A stretch of DNA of 64,000 nucleotides from Ardenticatenaceae bacterium. Lineage in GTDB: Bacteria; Chloroflexota; Anaerolineae; Promineifilales; Promineifilaceae. The notes beneath the pieces are model-generated. The model saw only the letters and a list, made by a program, of their open reading frames with translations. It searched no databases and was not told the DNA's origin. The stretch's first letter is position 1. The number at the start of each line of letters is the position of its first letter. This document shows, in pieces, positions 8,584 to 18,000 of this stretch. The translations under genes and the position numbers were made by a program. The stretch lies in NCBI GenBank assembly GCA_020634215.1, contig JACKCD010000005.1, positions 1-64,000 on the forward strand. The letters run 5' to 3'.

Positions 8584-9873
8584 TTAGTTGGTTCGCTGCA
8601 AGGGCAGAGTGATGCGGCAGGTGGTGCCGGGCGGATTCTCTAAATCTTGTCCGCTGCTTTCCAGCGAAATGGTGCCACCGTGCCCCTCGATGATGCCCTT
8701 GGCGATAGGCAGCCCCAACCCCAAACCGCCACCGCGAAAGGCGTGTTTGCTGGTGGAGTGGTGCATCAGCGACCCCAAAACGTGGAAGATGTCGAAAACG
8801 CGCTTTTGCTCTGTTTTGGGAATGCCAATGCCTGTGTCACGCACGGTAATTTCGACCCCAGCGGGGACGCGCCGGCCGGAAACCCAAATGTCACCACCGT
8901 CGGGCGTGTATTTAACGGAATTGCCGAGGACGTTGCTGAAAACGACCTCGATCTGGTCTTCGTCCAACATCAGCATGGGCAGGTTGTAGATGTCGTCTAC
9001 GTGCAGCTTAAGGTTGCGGTTTTCGCATACGTCAGCAAAGCGGACGGCGACGCTGGCAACAATGGGGCCAATAGAGAGGGGACGGGGCAGGAGGGTGAGC
9101 TGACCGGAGGCGATGAGGAAGACGTGGAGGATTTCTTCGATGGTTTTCCGCATTTGCAAAACGGCCGTTTCCAGCTTCTGCCGTGTTTGCACAATTTGCG
9201 GGTCTGGAGCCGGCTCCACCATGTCAATCACCACCTTCATCAAGTCAGCATACGCCGTCACATTGGCAAGTGGTGTCCGCAACTCATGCGAAATCAGGCG
9301 GATAAAGTTGTTCTTTAACTCATCTAGATCCCGCAAATGGGTGTTGGCTTGCTCCAAATTGTCGTTGAGTGCGGCATTTTCAATGGCAACGGCCGCCTGG
9401 TTGGCAAAAATTTCCAGCGGAGCCACATCCCCCTGACGAAAACGGCCGCGAATGGAGCGATTTTCCACATAAATGGCTCCAATCACCTCTTTTTGCCGAA
9501 TAAGCGGCACACACATGATTGAGCGCAGCCGTAAGATCATCACGCTTTCTGCCTGATGAAAGCGTGGGTCGCTCATAGCGTTGCTCAACACCAGCGAATT
9601 GCCGGTGCGAATTACCTCTTCCAGGATGGAATGGCTGATTTCATCTGCCCCTTCGGGAAGTTCATTGCCGTCTTTGTCCCGTTTGGCGCGAAAATCCAGG
9701 GAACCATCATTTGTTTTCAGAACAATATAACCGCGTTCTGCTCCCACCAATTTCAATACTTCGTCAATGGTGTAGGAAAGGAGTGGCTCCAAAGACCGCA
9801 TTTCGGCCATACGGCGGCTGACGCTCATTACATATTCCAGTAGTTCAATGCCATTCTGCGAGTTTATGCTCAT
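8584..9873 (-). CDS. GAF-domain sensor histidine kinase (soluble, orphan)
   Basis: This 429-residue kinase has no membrane segments, so it senses a cytoplasmic signal. An N-terminal GAF domain covers roughly residues 25-170 (AERGYIVLKTNDG, then VPLIRQKEVIGAIYVENRS). A short coiled linker and the HisKA dimerisation domain follow, with phospho-acceptor motif SHELRTPL (His near 196). The HATPase_c domain carries the N box (NSVKYTPDGG), the G1 box (DTGIGIPK) and the G2 box (GLGLGLPIAKG). No response regulator is adjacent. The gene is divergent from a second histidine kinase at 10138. The intergenic region between them carries a GGTACT/AGTACC palindrome that resembles elements upstream of the two subtilases. 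Confidence 0.92.
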   Translation of the reverse strand: MSINSQNGIELLEYVMSVSRRMAEMRSLEPLLSYTIDEVLKLVGAERGYIVLKTNDGSLDFRAKRDKDGNELPEGADEISHSILEEVIRTGNSLVLSNAMSDPRFHQAESVMILRLRSIMCVPLIRQKEVIGAIYVENRSIRGRFRQGDVAPLEIFANQAAVAIENAALNDNLEQANTHLRDLDELKNNFIRLISHELRTPLANVTAYADLMKVVIDMVEPAPDPQIVQTRQKLETAVLQMRKTIEEILHVFLIASGQLTLLPRPLSIGPIVASVAVRFADVCENRNLKLHVDDIYNLPMLMLDEDQIEVVFSNVLGNSVKYTPDGGDIWVSGRRVPAGVEITVRDTGIGIPKTEQKRVFDIFHVLGSLMHHSTSKHAFRGGGLGLGLPIAKGIIEGHGGTISLESSGQDLENPPGTTCRITLPLQRTN

Positions 9874-9993
9874 GCTTTACCGCCACTATGATTAATGTTT
9901 TGTCTATGATACACGCTCTATCCTATTTTTTCTACTGTCTTTTTACGACACCAGGTCGTTATCTTGTTTTTAATGTAAGCAATTTATGATTGG

Positions 9994-10007
9994 GGTACTG
10001 TAGTACC
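9994..10007. promoter_or_regulatory. Palindrome GGTACT-GT-AGTACC between divergent histidine kinases
   Basis: The arms GGTACT and AGTACC are perfect inverted repeats around a 2-bp centre. They sit between the kinase genes at 9873 (minus) and 10138 (plus). Related AGTACT and GGTAC words occur upstream of both subtilase genes. It is a possible operator for a shared regulator; no direct evidence is available. Confidence 0.4.
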
Positions 10008-10137
10008 ATTATATGATTGCTTTGTGGTTTTAAGCGACTTGGTTTGGCAGTTGTTAGGCAAACCACTGGTCTCAATGGGTTAAGCAAGAGAGGATGGAAG
10101 GTAGCTCTTTGGGTCGCAAAACGGCCGTTAGTGCTAT

Positions 10138-11598
10138 ATGACAACAATGACGAAGTACCGGATCCCCTATATTGCAACGGTTAGCCTCATCGGGTTACTG
10201 CTTGTTGCGTGGGCCGCGGCTCGCTTTCAGACCGATAACCCCTGGCTGTTTGTAACGTTTTTGCTGCTCGTGGCGGCGGCTCAGGTAGCGTCTAACGTTA
10301 GCAAGCATATCAAAGTGACCTTTAGTCTGGCAACCGCCGCTTCATTGGCAACGGCCGTTTTGTTTGGGTTGGAAGCTGGTATTTTGGTTGCCACCGTTGA
10401 GAATATTGTCATTTGGCTGTTCAACATTTATGCACAGCGCGAAAATTGGGTTGGGAGCTGCCAACAGCTATTTTTTAATACGGGCATCCACACGATTGCC
10501 ACATTTTTGGGTGGCTCGGTGCTGCTTTTTTTGCTAGATTGGTTTCGCGACCCGCTTCTTGGCCCCATTTTGTCATGGTTTGCAACGGCCGTTTTTTACG
10601 ACCAAATCAACATCGCCCTCCTTGCCATCATCATCTATCTGCAACAAGGGATTCCGCCCAGGCAGTTTTGGGCGCAACAGCATAATGCCATCGTTTTAGA
10701 CATTGGCAACATCGCCATTTTGGGGCTGCTTCTCACCATCGCCAGCACCACGCTTGGCGTTTGGGGAATTCTGCTCTTTATCTTTCCGCTGCTGCTGGCA
10801 AGCTACGCCATTTATCTGTACATGAATGAAACCAACAAGCAAATGGCCGTTATCCAGAAACAGGCCGATTTGCTGGCCGAAACAAACCGCAGCATGGAAG
10901 CATGGTCGCGTGAAAAAGCCCGCTTTATGGCCGTGCTATCGCATGACATGCGTAACTCACTCAACGTCATTCGTCTTTATAGCGAAACCCTCAAAGAGTT
11001 GGAGGAGATTCCCTTTGCCAAACGACAGCGTATGGCACGGGTTATTTTGCTTAGCGAGCATGACCTGACATCAGCCGTTGACAACCTGTTGGAAATTGAG
11101 CGGATGCAGACCGGCGAGCCGCTGCGGTTGAGCCTGACGCAGGTGAATGTGGCTGAACTGATTCATGATGCGGTAGCCATGCAAATGGTGGAGGCGGCTG
11201 ATAAGGAAATTGACATTTTTGTGGATGAGAAACTGGCGAATGTGCAGATTGAGGGTGACAAGCTGCTGTTGATGCGGGTGTTGACCAACCTGCTTTCTAA
11301 CGGGGTGAAATATACCCCGCAGGGCGGCTCACTTTCGGTGACACTGGTGCCCCAGGTAGAAACGGTGGAGATTGGCATTGCCGACACCGGGTATGGCATT
11401 CCACATGGAGAGCTTGACAATATTTTTAAGCCGTTTTATCGGGTGCCCAAACACGAGCAGCAAGCCAAGGGTACGGGATTAGGCCTTGCCATTGTTAAAC
11501 ATTATGTTGAAGCGCATCGGGGAAAAATTAGGGTGGACAGCCAAGAAGGGCGTGGGAGTGTCTTCTCTATTCAGTTACCTGTTTTGCAAACAGAATAG
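10138..11598 (+). CDS. Membrane-bound sensor histidine kinase (orphan)
   Basis: This 486-residue kinase has an N-terminal membrane sensor of about seven hydrophobic segments (residues ~8-235). A coiled linker follows (MNETNKQMAVIQKQADLLAE). HisKA has LSHDMRNSLNV with His at residue 269. HATPase_c has SNGVKYTPQGG, DTGYGIPHGE and GTGLGLAIVKHYVEAH. The membrane part looks like a MASE-type integral sensor, ligand unknown. The start at ATG 10138 lacks a good ribosome-binding site; ATG 10147 is an alternative. An AACGGCCGTT copy sits only 9 nt before the start codon. There is no adjacent response regulator. The two subtilases lie immediately downstream and may be regulated together with it, which is inference from shared upstream words. 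Confidence 0.9.
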   Translation: MTTMTKYRIPYIATVSLIGLLLVAWAAARFQTDNPWLFVTFLLLVAAAQVASNVSKHIKVTFSLATAASLATAVLFGLEAGILVATVENIVIWLFNIYAQRENWVGSCQQLFFNTGIHTIATFLGGSVLLFLLDWFRDPLLGPILSWFATAVFYDQINIALLAIIIYLQQGIPPRQFWAQQHNAIVLDIGNIAILGLLLTIASTTLGVWGILLFIFPLLLASYAIYLYMNETNKQMAVIQKQADLLAETNRSMEAWSREKARFMAVLSHDMRNSLNVIRLYSETLKELEEIPFAKRQRMARVILLSEHDLTSAVDNLLEIERMQTGEPLRLSLTQVNVAELIHDAVAMQMVEAADKEIDIFVDEKLANVQIEGDKLLLMRVLTNLLSNGVKYTPQGGSLSVTLVPQVETVEIGIADTGYGIPHGELDNIFKPFYRVPKHEQQAKGTGLGLAIVKHYVEAHRGKIRVDSQEGRGSVFSIQLPVLQTE

Positions 11599-11670
11599 CA
11601 AATAGCCGAGGATTTCCCCCCTCGCTCCTCAAGCTAAGCAGAATACGAGACCGGCCTTACGGTTATTTGT

Positions 11671-11706
11671 CCTCATGTGGTGTTAATACTGCATGAGGTC
11701 TTTTTT
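11671..11706 (+). terminator. Rho-independent terminator after histidine kinase
   Basis: The arms CCTCATG (11671-11677) and CATGAGG (11692-11698) are followed by TCTTTTTT. It closes the kinase transcription unit before the first subtilase. Confidence 0.7.
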
Positions 11707-11741
11707 ATTTTAACGGACTTTGTAATGAACCCTGTTTACAA

Positions 11742-11771
11742 TCTAGTACTGTAGAGCCATTACTTGGGTAC
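11742..11771 (+). promoter_or_regulatory. Shared upstream element of subtilase genes, copy 1
   Basis: TCTAGTACT at 11742, AGAGCCATTAC in the middle and GGGTAC at 11766 are found at exactly the same spacing upstream of the second subtilase (14948-14977). TTGTAATG precedes both copies. The element ends 24 bp before the start codon. It is either a common operator or a promoter core. Confidence 0.55.
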
Positions 11772-11794
11772 TAATACCCTATTTGGGAGAACGA

Positions 11795-14749
11795 ATGATG
11801 TTGCGACGACAACAAATTTTAATTTTCTTGTTCTGTGTGCTGGTTTTATTCAGCCTGGGCCAGGCTCCTCAGCTAGAAGCTGCTACCATTGCTCCTGTCA
11901 TTGCAACCCCCACTGTTCCCACCAACGTAGACCGAGCTTTGCTCAATATTATTGAAGAGCGTATGACAACGGCCGTTTCTGTCATCATCCAAAAGCAAAC
12001 AACGGCCGTTTCTGCTGAAGCCGCTGTTGAAGCTCTGGGCGGGCAAGTGGGCACACCCTTGCCAATTATCAACGGCTTTGCTGCCACGCTGCCTACAACG
12101 GCCGTTTTGCAACTTGCCCAACACCCCGCCATCAAGTACATCTCTTTGGATGCCACCATTTCTACTACCGCCGTGACCCTGTTTGACAACCTGTTGAGCA
12201 ACCCCGGTTTTGAAGAAGGTACCGCTGGCTGGGACGTGTGGGGCGAAGCCGCCATGCCCGTGGCCGATGCCCATTCTGGCAGCCAGGCACTGCGCGTAGG
12301 GGCTATAGAAGGGGGGAGCGGTCAGATAGTAACGGCCGTTGCTGACCAAACCTACACCCTTAACGGCTGGTTCAAAATTAGCGACAATCCCATCTGGGCC
12401 GGTTTTGGCCTCGATTTTCTCGACAGCAACTACAACGAAATCGGCGAACTGCTGCGAACCGTCAACACCACCAGCTACCAGCAGTTCAGCCTTTCTGGTG
12501 CAGCACCCGCCGGTACAGCCTACATCCGCTTCTGGATGTGGAAAAGCGGCAGCAGCGGCTATCTTTTGGCCGACGATTTAAGCGTGTCGGGTTCAATGGT
12601 GCTAGAAAACCCTGGTTTTGAAAACGGGTTAAGCAGTTGGCATGTTGACGGTGACGTGGCACTGACCAGCAGCAGCCACAGCGGCAGCCAGGCGGTTCGT
12701 ATTGGCACCGGCACTGGCGGCGTGAGCAACAACGTTCTAATTAATGTTGTGCCAAACCAGACGGTAAACTTTACCGGCTGGTTCCGGGTGAAAGACAACC
12801 CAGAATGGGCGGGTTTTGGTATTGATTTTCTTGATGGCAATCAGGAAGAGATCAACGACGTGCTGTTGGCGATTACCAACGACCGTGCCTATCAGCAGTT
12901 TACCGTTTCTGGCACCGCGCCGGCCGGCAGCCACTATGCGCGGGTGTGGGTTGCCAAGAACGGGGTCAATGGCTATCTTGACGTGGACGACCTGGCCGTT
13001 TCCAAGGCCACGATGGTGGAAAACCCCAGCTTTGAGATGGAATTGACCGGCTGGGATGCTAACGGGGCGGCCACTTTGGTTGGGGATGCCCACAGCGGCA
13101 GCAGCGCGGTAGCACTAGGCACCGGCTTTGGTTCAATTGGGCAGTATGATTTGCCTAAGGGGCAGCCGGGGGAGGCGTTTGCGGTGACGGGCTGGTTTAA
13201 GACCATGGGCAGCAGCGACTGGGCTGGCTTTGGGTTGGACTTTTTGGATGCGAATGATGTGGAACTGGGTGAGGTGTATCGGCAGGTGCCACAAACGGCC
13301 GTTTATACCCCCTATGTTGTCACCGGCACCGCCCCGGCCGGCACCGACCGGCTGCGCGTGTGGGTTGCCAACGTCGGCGAAGGCGGCACGCTCTATGTAG
13401 ACGACATTGAGCTGACGCTGGATATTCCCACCCCGGAACTGGATGATTATTTAGAAGTAACTGGTGTAGACCAACTGCACGCCAACGGCGTGGATGGCTC
13501 TGGCGTGACCGTCGCTTTGGTAGATACTGGTGTCAACAGCGGCCCCTTAGGGCGTGGCGTTCGCGCCCAATTCAACGCCGCCCCTGGGTTTGACCAAGAT
13601 TCACATGGGCACGGCACCTTTATGGCGGGTGTGGTTGCTAGCCACGCCCGTGATGGCAGCGGCGATTTTATTGGCGTGGCTCCCGGTGCCGATATTGTCA
13701 GCGTGCGCGTGCTGGACAACGAGGGCAAAGGCACTGTTTCCAACATCGTTGAAGGGCTAAATTGGGTATTGGCACATCACGACGAACATAACATCCGCGT
13801 GGTCAACCTGTCGCTTTCTGGCCCGGTAACTGGCCCCTATTGGGAAAACCCGCTCAACCAAGCCGTGGAAGCATTGTGGGACGCTGGGATTGTGGTGGTG
13901 GTGGCGGGCGGCAACACCGGGCCAAAGGCTGGCTCGATCACAACCCCCGGTAACGACCCCTTTGTGATTACTGTGGGGGCATTTACCGATAACTACACCC
14001 CGGCTGAGCCAACCGATGATTATATTCCCGAGTTTAGCGCGGCTGGCCCCACCGAAGCGGGGTTTATTAAGCCTGATGTCCTGGCACCCGGTGCCCACGT
14101 GCTGATGTATGTTGACCCTGACTCTAACTGGGCGAAAGATTACCCCAGCTTGCAGCGGGGTAGTAATGGGCTGTATCAAAGCTCTGGCACGTCGGTGGCG
14201 GCGGCGGTGACAAGCGGCATTGTGGCGCTGATGCTAGATGAGAACCCGATGCTGACGCCGAATGAGGTGAAGCAGCGGTTGATGGCGGGGGCGGAAACGG
14301 CCGTTAATCCCGATGGCACCCTCGCCTACCCCATTTTCCAACAGGGAGCCGGCCGCGTGTGGGCACCCAACGCCGTCTGGGGCAACTACCCCGGCGAAGC
14401 CAACATGGGCATGACCCCCGGTGAACCGTATGTCGGGCGCGTGGTTTACGATGAGGTGCGCGGCGGGTACGTGCTGGTTGATGAAAACCGTAACCCGCTG
14501 CCTGCCGGACAAGATTACTTCTGGGACGGCGGCTTCTACTGGAACGGTGGCTTCTATTGGAACGGTGGTTTTTACTGGAATGGCGGTTTCTATTGGAACG
14601 GTGGTTTCTACTGGAACGGTGGCTTCTATTGGAACGGTGGCTATTTTTCCAACAGCGGTTTCTATTGGAACGGCAGCGACTATTGGAACGGCAGCCATTA
14701 CTGGAACGGCAATGATTATTGGAATGGGTTTACGCTGGCACAGCCGTAG
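11795..14749 (+). CDS. Secreted subtilisin-like protease (S8) with three CBM-like domains and C-terminal YWNG repeats
   Basis: The protein has about 984 residues. A signal peptide (LIFLFCVLVLFSLGQAP) is followed by an I9-like propeptide (AVSVIIQKQT then GFAATLPTTAVLQLAQHP). Three ~135-residue galactose-binding/CBM_4_9-like modules come next, each opening with NPGFEEG-, NPGFENG- or NPSFEME-type motifs and closing with a DD-L strand. The S8 catalytic domain has VDTGVN (Asp near 576), HGHGTFMAG (His near 604) and SGTSVAAA (Ser near 799), so all three catalytic residues are present. The C-terminus consists of twelve aromatic hexapeptides and five residues more. Starts at 11795 and 11798 (adjacent ATGs) both follow GGGAGA. 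Its paralogue at 15007 shares the whole plan, so this is a tandem duplication. It is secreted; its substrate is unknown. Confidence 0.93.
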   Translation: MMLRRQQILIFLFCVLVLFSLGQAPQLEAATIAPVIATPTVPTNVDRALLNIIEERMTTAVSVIIQKQTTAVSAEAAVEALGGQVGTPLPIINGFAATLPTTAVLQLAQHPAIKYISLDATISTTAVTLFDNLLSNPGFEEGTAGWDVWGEAAMPVADAHSGSQALRVGAIEGGSGQIVTAVADQTYTLNGWFKISDNPIWAGFGLDFLDSNYNEIGELLRTVNTTSYQQFSLSGAAPAGTAYIRFWMWKSGSSGYLLADDLSVSGSMVLENPGFENGLSSWHVDGDVALTSSSHSGSQAVRIGTGTGGVSNNVLINVVPNQTVNFTGWFRVKDNPEWAGFGIDFLDGNQEEINDVLLAITNDRAYQQFTVSGTAPAGSHYARVWVAKNGVNGYLDVDDLAVSKATMVENPSFEMELTGWDANGAATLVGDAHSGSSAVALGTGFGSIGQYDLPKGQPGEAFAVTGWFKTMGSSDWAGFGLDFLDANDVELGEVYRQVPQTAVYTPYVVTGTAPAGTDRLRVWVANVGEGGTLYVDDIELTLDIPTPELDDYLEVTGVDQLHANGVDGSGVTVALVDTGVNSGPLGRGVRAQFNAAPGFDQDSHGHGTFMAGVVASHARDGSGDFIGVAPGADIVSVRVLDNEGKGTVSNIVEGLNWVLAHHDEHNIRVVNLSLSGPVTGPYWENPLNQAVEALWDAGIVVVVAGGNTGPKAGSITTPGNDPFVITVGAFTDNYTPAEPTDDYIPEFSAAGPTEAGFIKPDVLAPGAHVLMYVDPDSNWAKDYPSLQRGSNGLYQSSGTSVAAAVTSGIVALMLDENPMLTPNEVKQRLMAGAETAVNPDGTLAYPIFQQGAGRVWAPNAVWGNYPGEANMGMTPGEPYVGRVVYDEVRGGYVLVDENRNPLPAGQDYFWDGGFYWNGGFYWNGGFYWNGGFYWNGGFYWNGGFYWNGGYFSNSGFYWNGSDYWNGSHYWNGNDYWNGFTLAQP
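14516..14731 (+). repeat. Twelve tandem 18-nt units encoding (F/Y)YWNGG-type hexapeptides
   Basis: The order of units is YFWDGG, six FYWNGG, YFSNSG, FYWNGS, DYWNGS, HYWNGN, DYWNGF. The central six are nearly identical, which suggests recent expansion; the last four have drifted. Every unit keeps an aromatic at position 2 and nearly all keep Trp at position 3 and Gly or Ser at position 5. The same twelve-unit plan, including the odd YFxNSG at unit 8, occurs in the paralogue. Confidence 0.95.
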
Positions 14750-14787
14750 CCAATAGCGGTGTTGCCGCAATCATTCTTTTGATTTGG

Positions 14788-14839
14788 TATGTGGTGCGTA
14801 GTGCGTGCTTTATACGCACCACGCACTACGCACCACATA
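14788..14839. repeat. Perfect 20-bp-stem intergenic hairpin, family GTGGTGCGTA
   Basis: TATGTGGTGCGTAGTGCGTG (14788-14807) is exactly complementary to 14820-14839, with a 12-nt loop. A diverged relative lies at 23161-23206. There is no T-tract, and it is followed by a separate terminator, so it is probably a dispersed repeat rather than the terminator itself. Confidence 0.9.
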
Positions 14840-14872
14840 AATAGCTTAGCTTGGGTAAACTGAGTCAAAACC

Positions 14873-14920
14873 AACACCCGTTGATAGTACCAAAGTACTG
14901 ACAACGGGTGTTTTCCTTTA
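14873..14920 (+). terminator. Rho-independent terminator of subtilase 1
   Basis: The arms AACACCCGTTG and CAACGGGTGTT are perfect complements, followed by TTTTCCTTT. The loop holds a small inner AGTAC/GTACT stem. Confidence 0.85.
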
Positions 14921-14947
14921 ACCTGCATTGTAATGCTTGCGGGCTAT

Positions 14948-14977
14948 TCTAGTACTCAAGAGCTATTACCGGGGTAC
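14948..14977 (+). promoter_or_regulatory. Shared upstream element of subtilase genes, copy 2
   Basis: It contains TCTAGTACT at 14948, AGAGCTATTAC, and GGGTAC at 14972. The order and 24-bp offset match copy 1 at 11742, while flanking bases differ. TTGTAATG lies about 20 bp upstream. It ends 30 bp before the start codon of the second subtilase. Confidence 0.55.
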
Positions 14978-15006
14978 GAGCTGCTCCAAATCAGGAGAAA
15001 TGTGAA

Positions 15007-18000
15007 ATGTGGAACCGACTGCTGTTTTCAATAAGTCTGCTTACTTTCATAGTGATTTTGCCCGCTAGTCAAACGTTGGCTGCGGCGACAATACAGGCAC
15101 CACACGTTGCTGCAACGATTGACCCAACGCTACGTGAGCTGGTTGATACGGGAACGGAAACGGCCGTTTCTGTGATTGTGCAAAAATATCCCGGCCAAAC
15201 AGAGTCGGTTGAAGCGTATGTCGCTGAGTTGGGCGGACAGGTAACGCTCGACCTGCCAATTATTAACGGGTTTGCCGCTGAGCTGCCGCAAACGGCCGTT
15301 GACCAACTTGCCCAACATCCCTACGTCAAACACATCTCCCCGGACGCTGAACTAAGCAAAAGCGATGCGATTGTTGTGGAACGGCCTGATCCGGGCACAG
15401 TTGTTGCCGAGCCAGTTGACACCGAACAGGTTGATCGTCGCCCTGGTGACTTTTCTAATCCTGTGATTGGCGACATTGTTGAAGCCCCAGCTTTTGAAGC
15501 GATTAGCCAGGCGCAGGACGCTGGTCACGTTGTCAGCAAAGAAGGGGTGCAACGCACCCAACCTGCTGCTTCTGCTGGGGCCAATTCTGCTATTTCCGGC
15601 GAACGCCAGACACCGATGATGCAGACCAATGGCGCGGGCAGCATGACAGGCAACCTGCTGGCTAACTCTGGCTTTGAAAACGGGTTTGACGGTTGGGAGT
15701 ATTGGGGCAGCAGCTACAGCATTAGCACGGATGCTCATTCGGGTTCCAAGGCACTGCGCTTGGGTTCTGGGGGCAGTGAAGCTGATCAATACCCCGTTGT
15801 GCGTGAAGGCGACATCGTGACCTTTTCTCTGTGGGGCAAAGAGTCAGGTAACCCAGGCTGGAGTGAGATAGGGCTGCATTTCTATGGCAGTGACAATAAC
15901 TGGATCGGCAATACGACTTATGTTGAAGTGACGGGGACGAGCTATAAGCAGTTTTCAGTAACGGCCGTTGCGCCCACGGGTGCTACGGGTGTGGCTGCTT
16001 GGGTGTGGACAGATGGCTATAACGGCGGTTACCTGTTTGTAGATGATGCCAGTGTGACCGTTTCGATGCCACAGACGGGTGTTAATTTGCTGAAGAACAA
16101 TAGCTTCGAGGCAGGTTCGACCAATTGGTACACCGATAATGCCACTGTTGTGACCACGCCCGCCCAGTCTGGCAGCAAGGCGATGCAGGTAAGTGAGGCG
16201 CAAGGGTCAGCCCGCCAATATATGGCGGCAGTGCCTGGCAATAACTATACGTTGTCGGCCTATCTCCGCATTGCCAATTCACCGAAAACGCCACAAATTG
16301 GCATCTCGTTCTATGACGAAAACTGGAACTTTATTGCTGATAGTTATTATGTAACCAATCGTACTTCTTATACAAAAACAGACATCTCCATTGTAGCTCC
16401 CGATGATGCGGTATGGCTTGAAGCCTGGGCGCTAAATTATGAATCGGGGTTTGGGAAACTGTATGTAGACAATGTTAGTCTGGTGATGACTGCGCCGGAA
16501 AAGATCAAGAATTCGGCTCCCAACCTGCTGGACAATGAAGGGTTTGAAAACTATTTAACCGACTGGACAACATGGGATTCTGTTAGCACCAGCACCAATA
16601 AACGCTCTGGTTCACGGGCCTTGGCGACGGGTGCAACCGGTGGCGGGGTAGGTCAGCGGCGGCTGGCTGCACCGGGTGAAAGCTATCGTATATCAGGCTG
16701 GGTTATGGCATCAGGTTCGAGTACGAAGCCGTTAATGGGGTTAACGTTTTTGGATGTTGATGGCAACCGGGTAGCGACAGATTACCGGATCGTGCGGGAT
16801 ACGAGCTATACTTTTCGAGACTTAACGGCCGTTGCGCCCGATAACGCCATGTGGGTATATGGTTGGGTAGAAAATTATAGCGGTGGTACCCTGTACGCCG
16901 ATGACTTGAGCTTTACCTCATCCTATCGTGCCCACAACGTGACCTCAGCCGAGTATCTGGACGTGACTGGGGCTTCCGCCCTGCACAGCCGTGGCATTGA
17001 TGGCACAGGTATTGGTGTGGCAGTGGTTGACACGGGTGTTGATGCCAATATACTGGGCAAAAACAACCGTGCCCAGTACAGCGTTATCAATGGTGGGACT
17101 GGGGATGCCAACGGTCACGGTTCCTTTATGGCTGGCATTATTAGCAGCCAAAAAACAGGCAGCATCGCTCCCGGAGCCAACATTATCAGTGTGCGCGTAC
17201 TGGACTCAGAAGGCAAAGGCACCTACTCGCAGGTCATCAGCGGGTTGAACTGGGTTTTGGCCTATCGCAATACCTACAACATTCGCGTGGTCAATTTGTC
17301 GCTGATGGGGCCTGTCACTGGCCCCTATTGGGACAATCCGCTCAATCAAGCTGTGGAAGCACTTTGGAACGCGGGGGTTGTGGTGGTGGCCGCAGCCGGT
17401 AACACAGGCCCTAAGGCTGGTTCTGTGACCACGCCCGGTAATGATCCGTTTGTGATTACAGCCGGTTCCTTTACCGATAATTACACGCCCAATGACAGCA
17501 GCGATGACTATATCCCATCGTTTAGCGGTGCTGGCCCGACTGAAGCCGGGTTTATTAAGCCGGATGTGGTGGCAACGGGTGCCCACATTTTGATGAGGGT
17601 GCCACCAAGCAGCGTTTGGGCGAGCCAGCATCCAGATTTGTACTATGGGCGTGGGCTGTATATGGGAGCGGGTACGTCGGTGTCAACGGCCGTTACTTCC
17701 GGTGTGGTGGCGCTGATATTAGAGCAAAACCCGAACCTGACCCCGAACCAGGTGAAGCAGCGGTTGATGGCGAGTGCCAAAACGGCCGTTAATCCCAACG
17801 GCACCCTCGCCTACAGCATCTTCCAGCAGGGAGCCGGCCGCATTTCTGCCTCTGATGCCGCGCTGGGTACCTACACCGGCCAGGCCAACATGGGCATGAC
17901 CCCCGGCGGCCAATACGTCGGGCGCGTTATCTACGATACCCAGCAAAAAGGTTACCGCTTGGTTGACGCAAACCGCAACCCACTACCGGCCGGACAAGAT

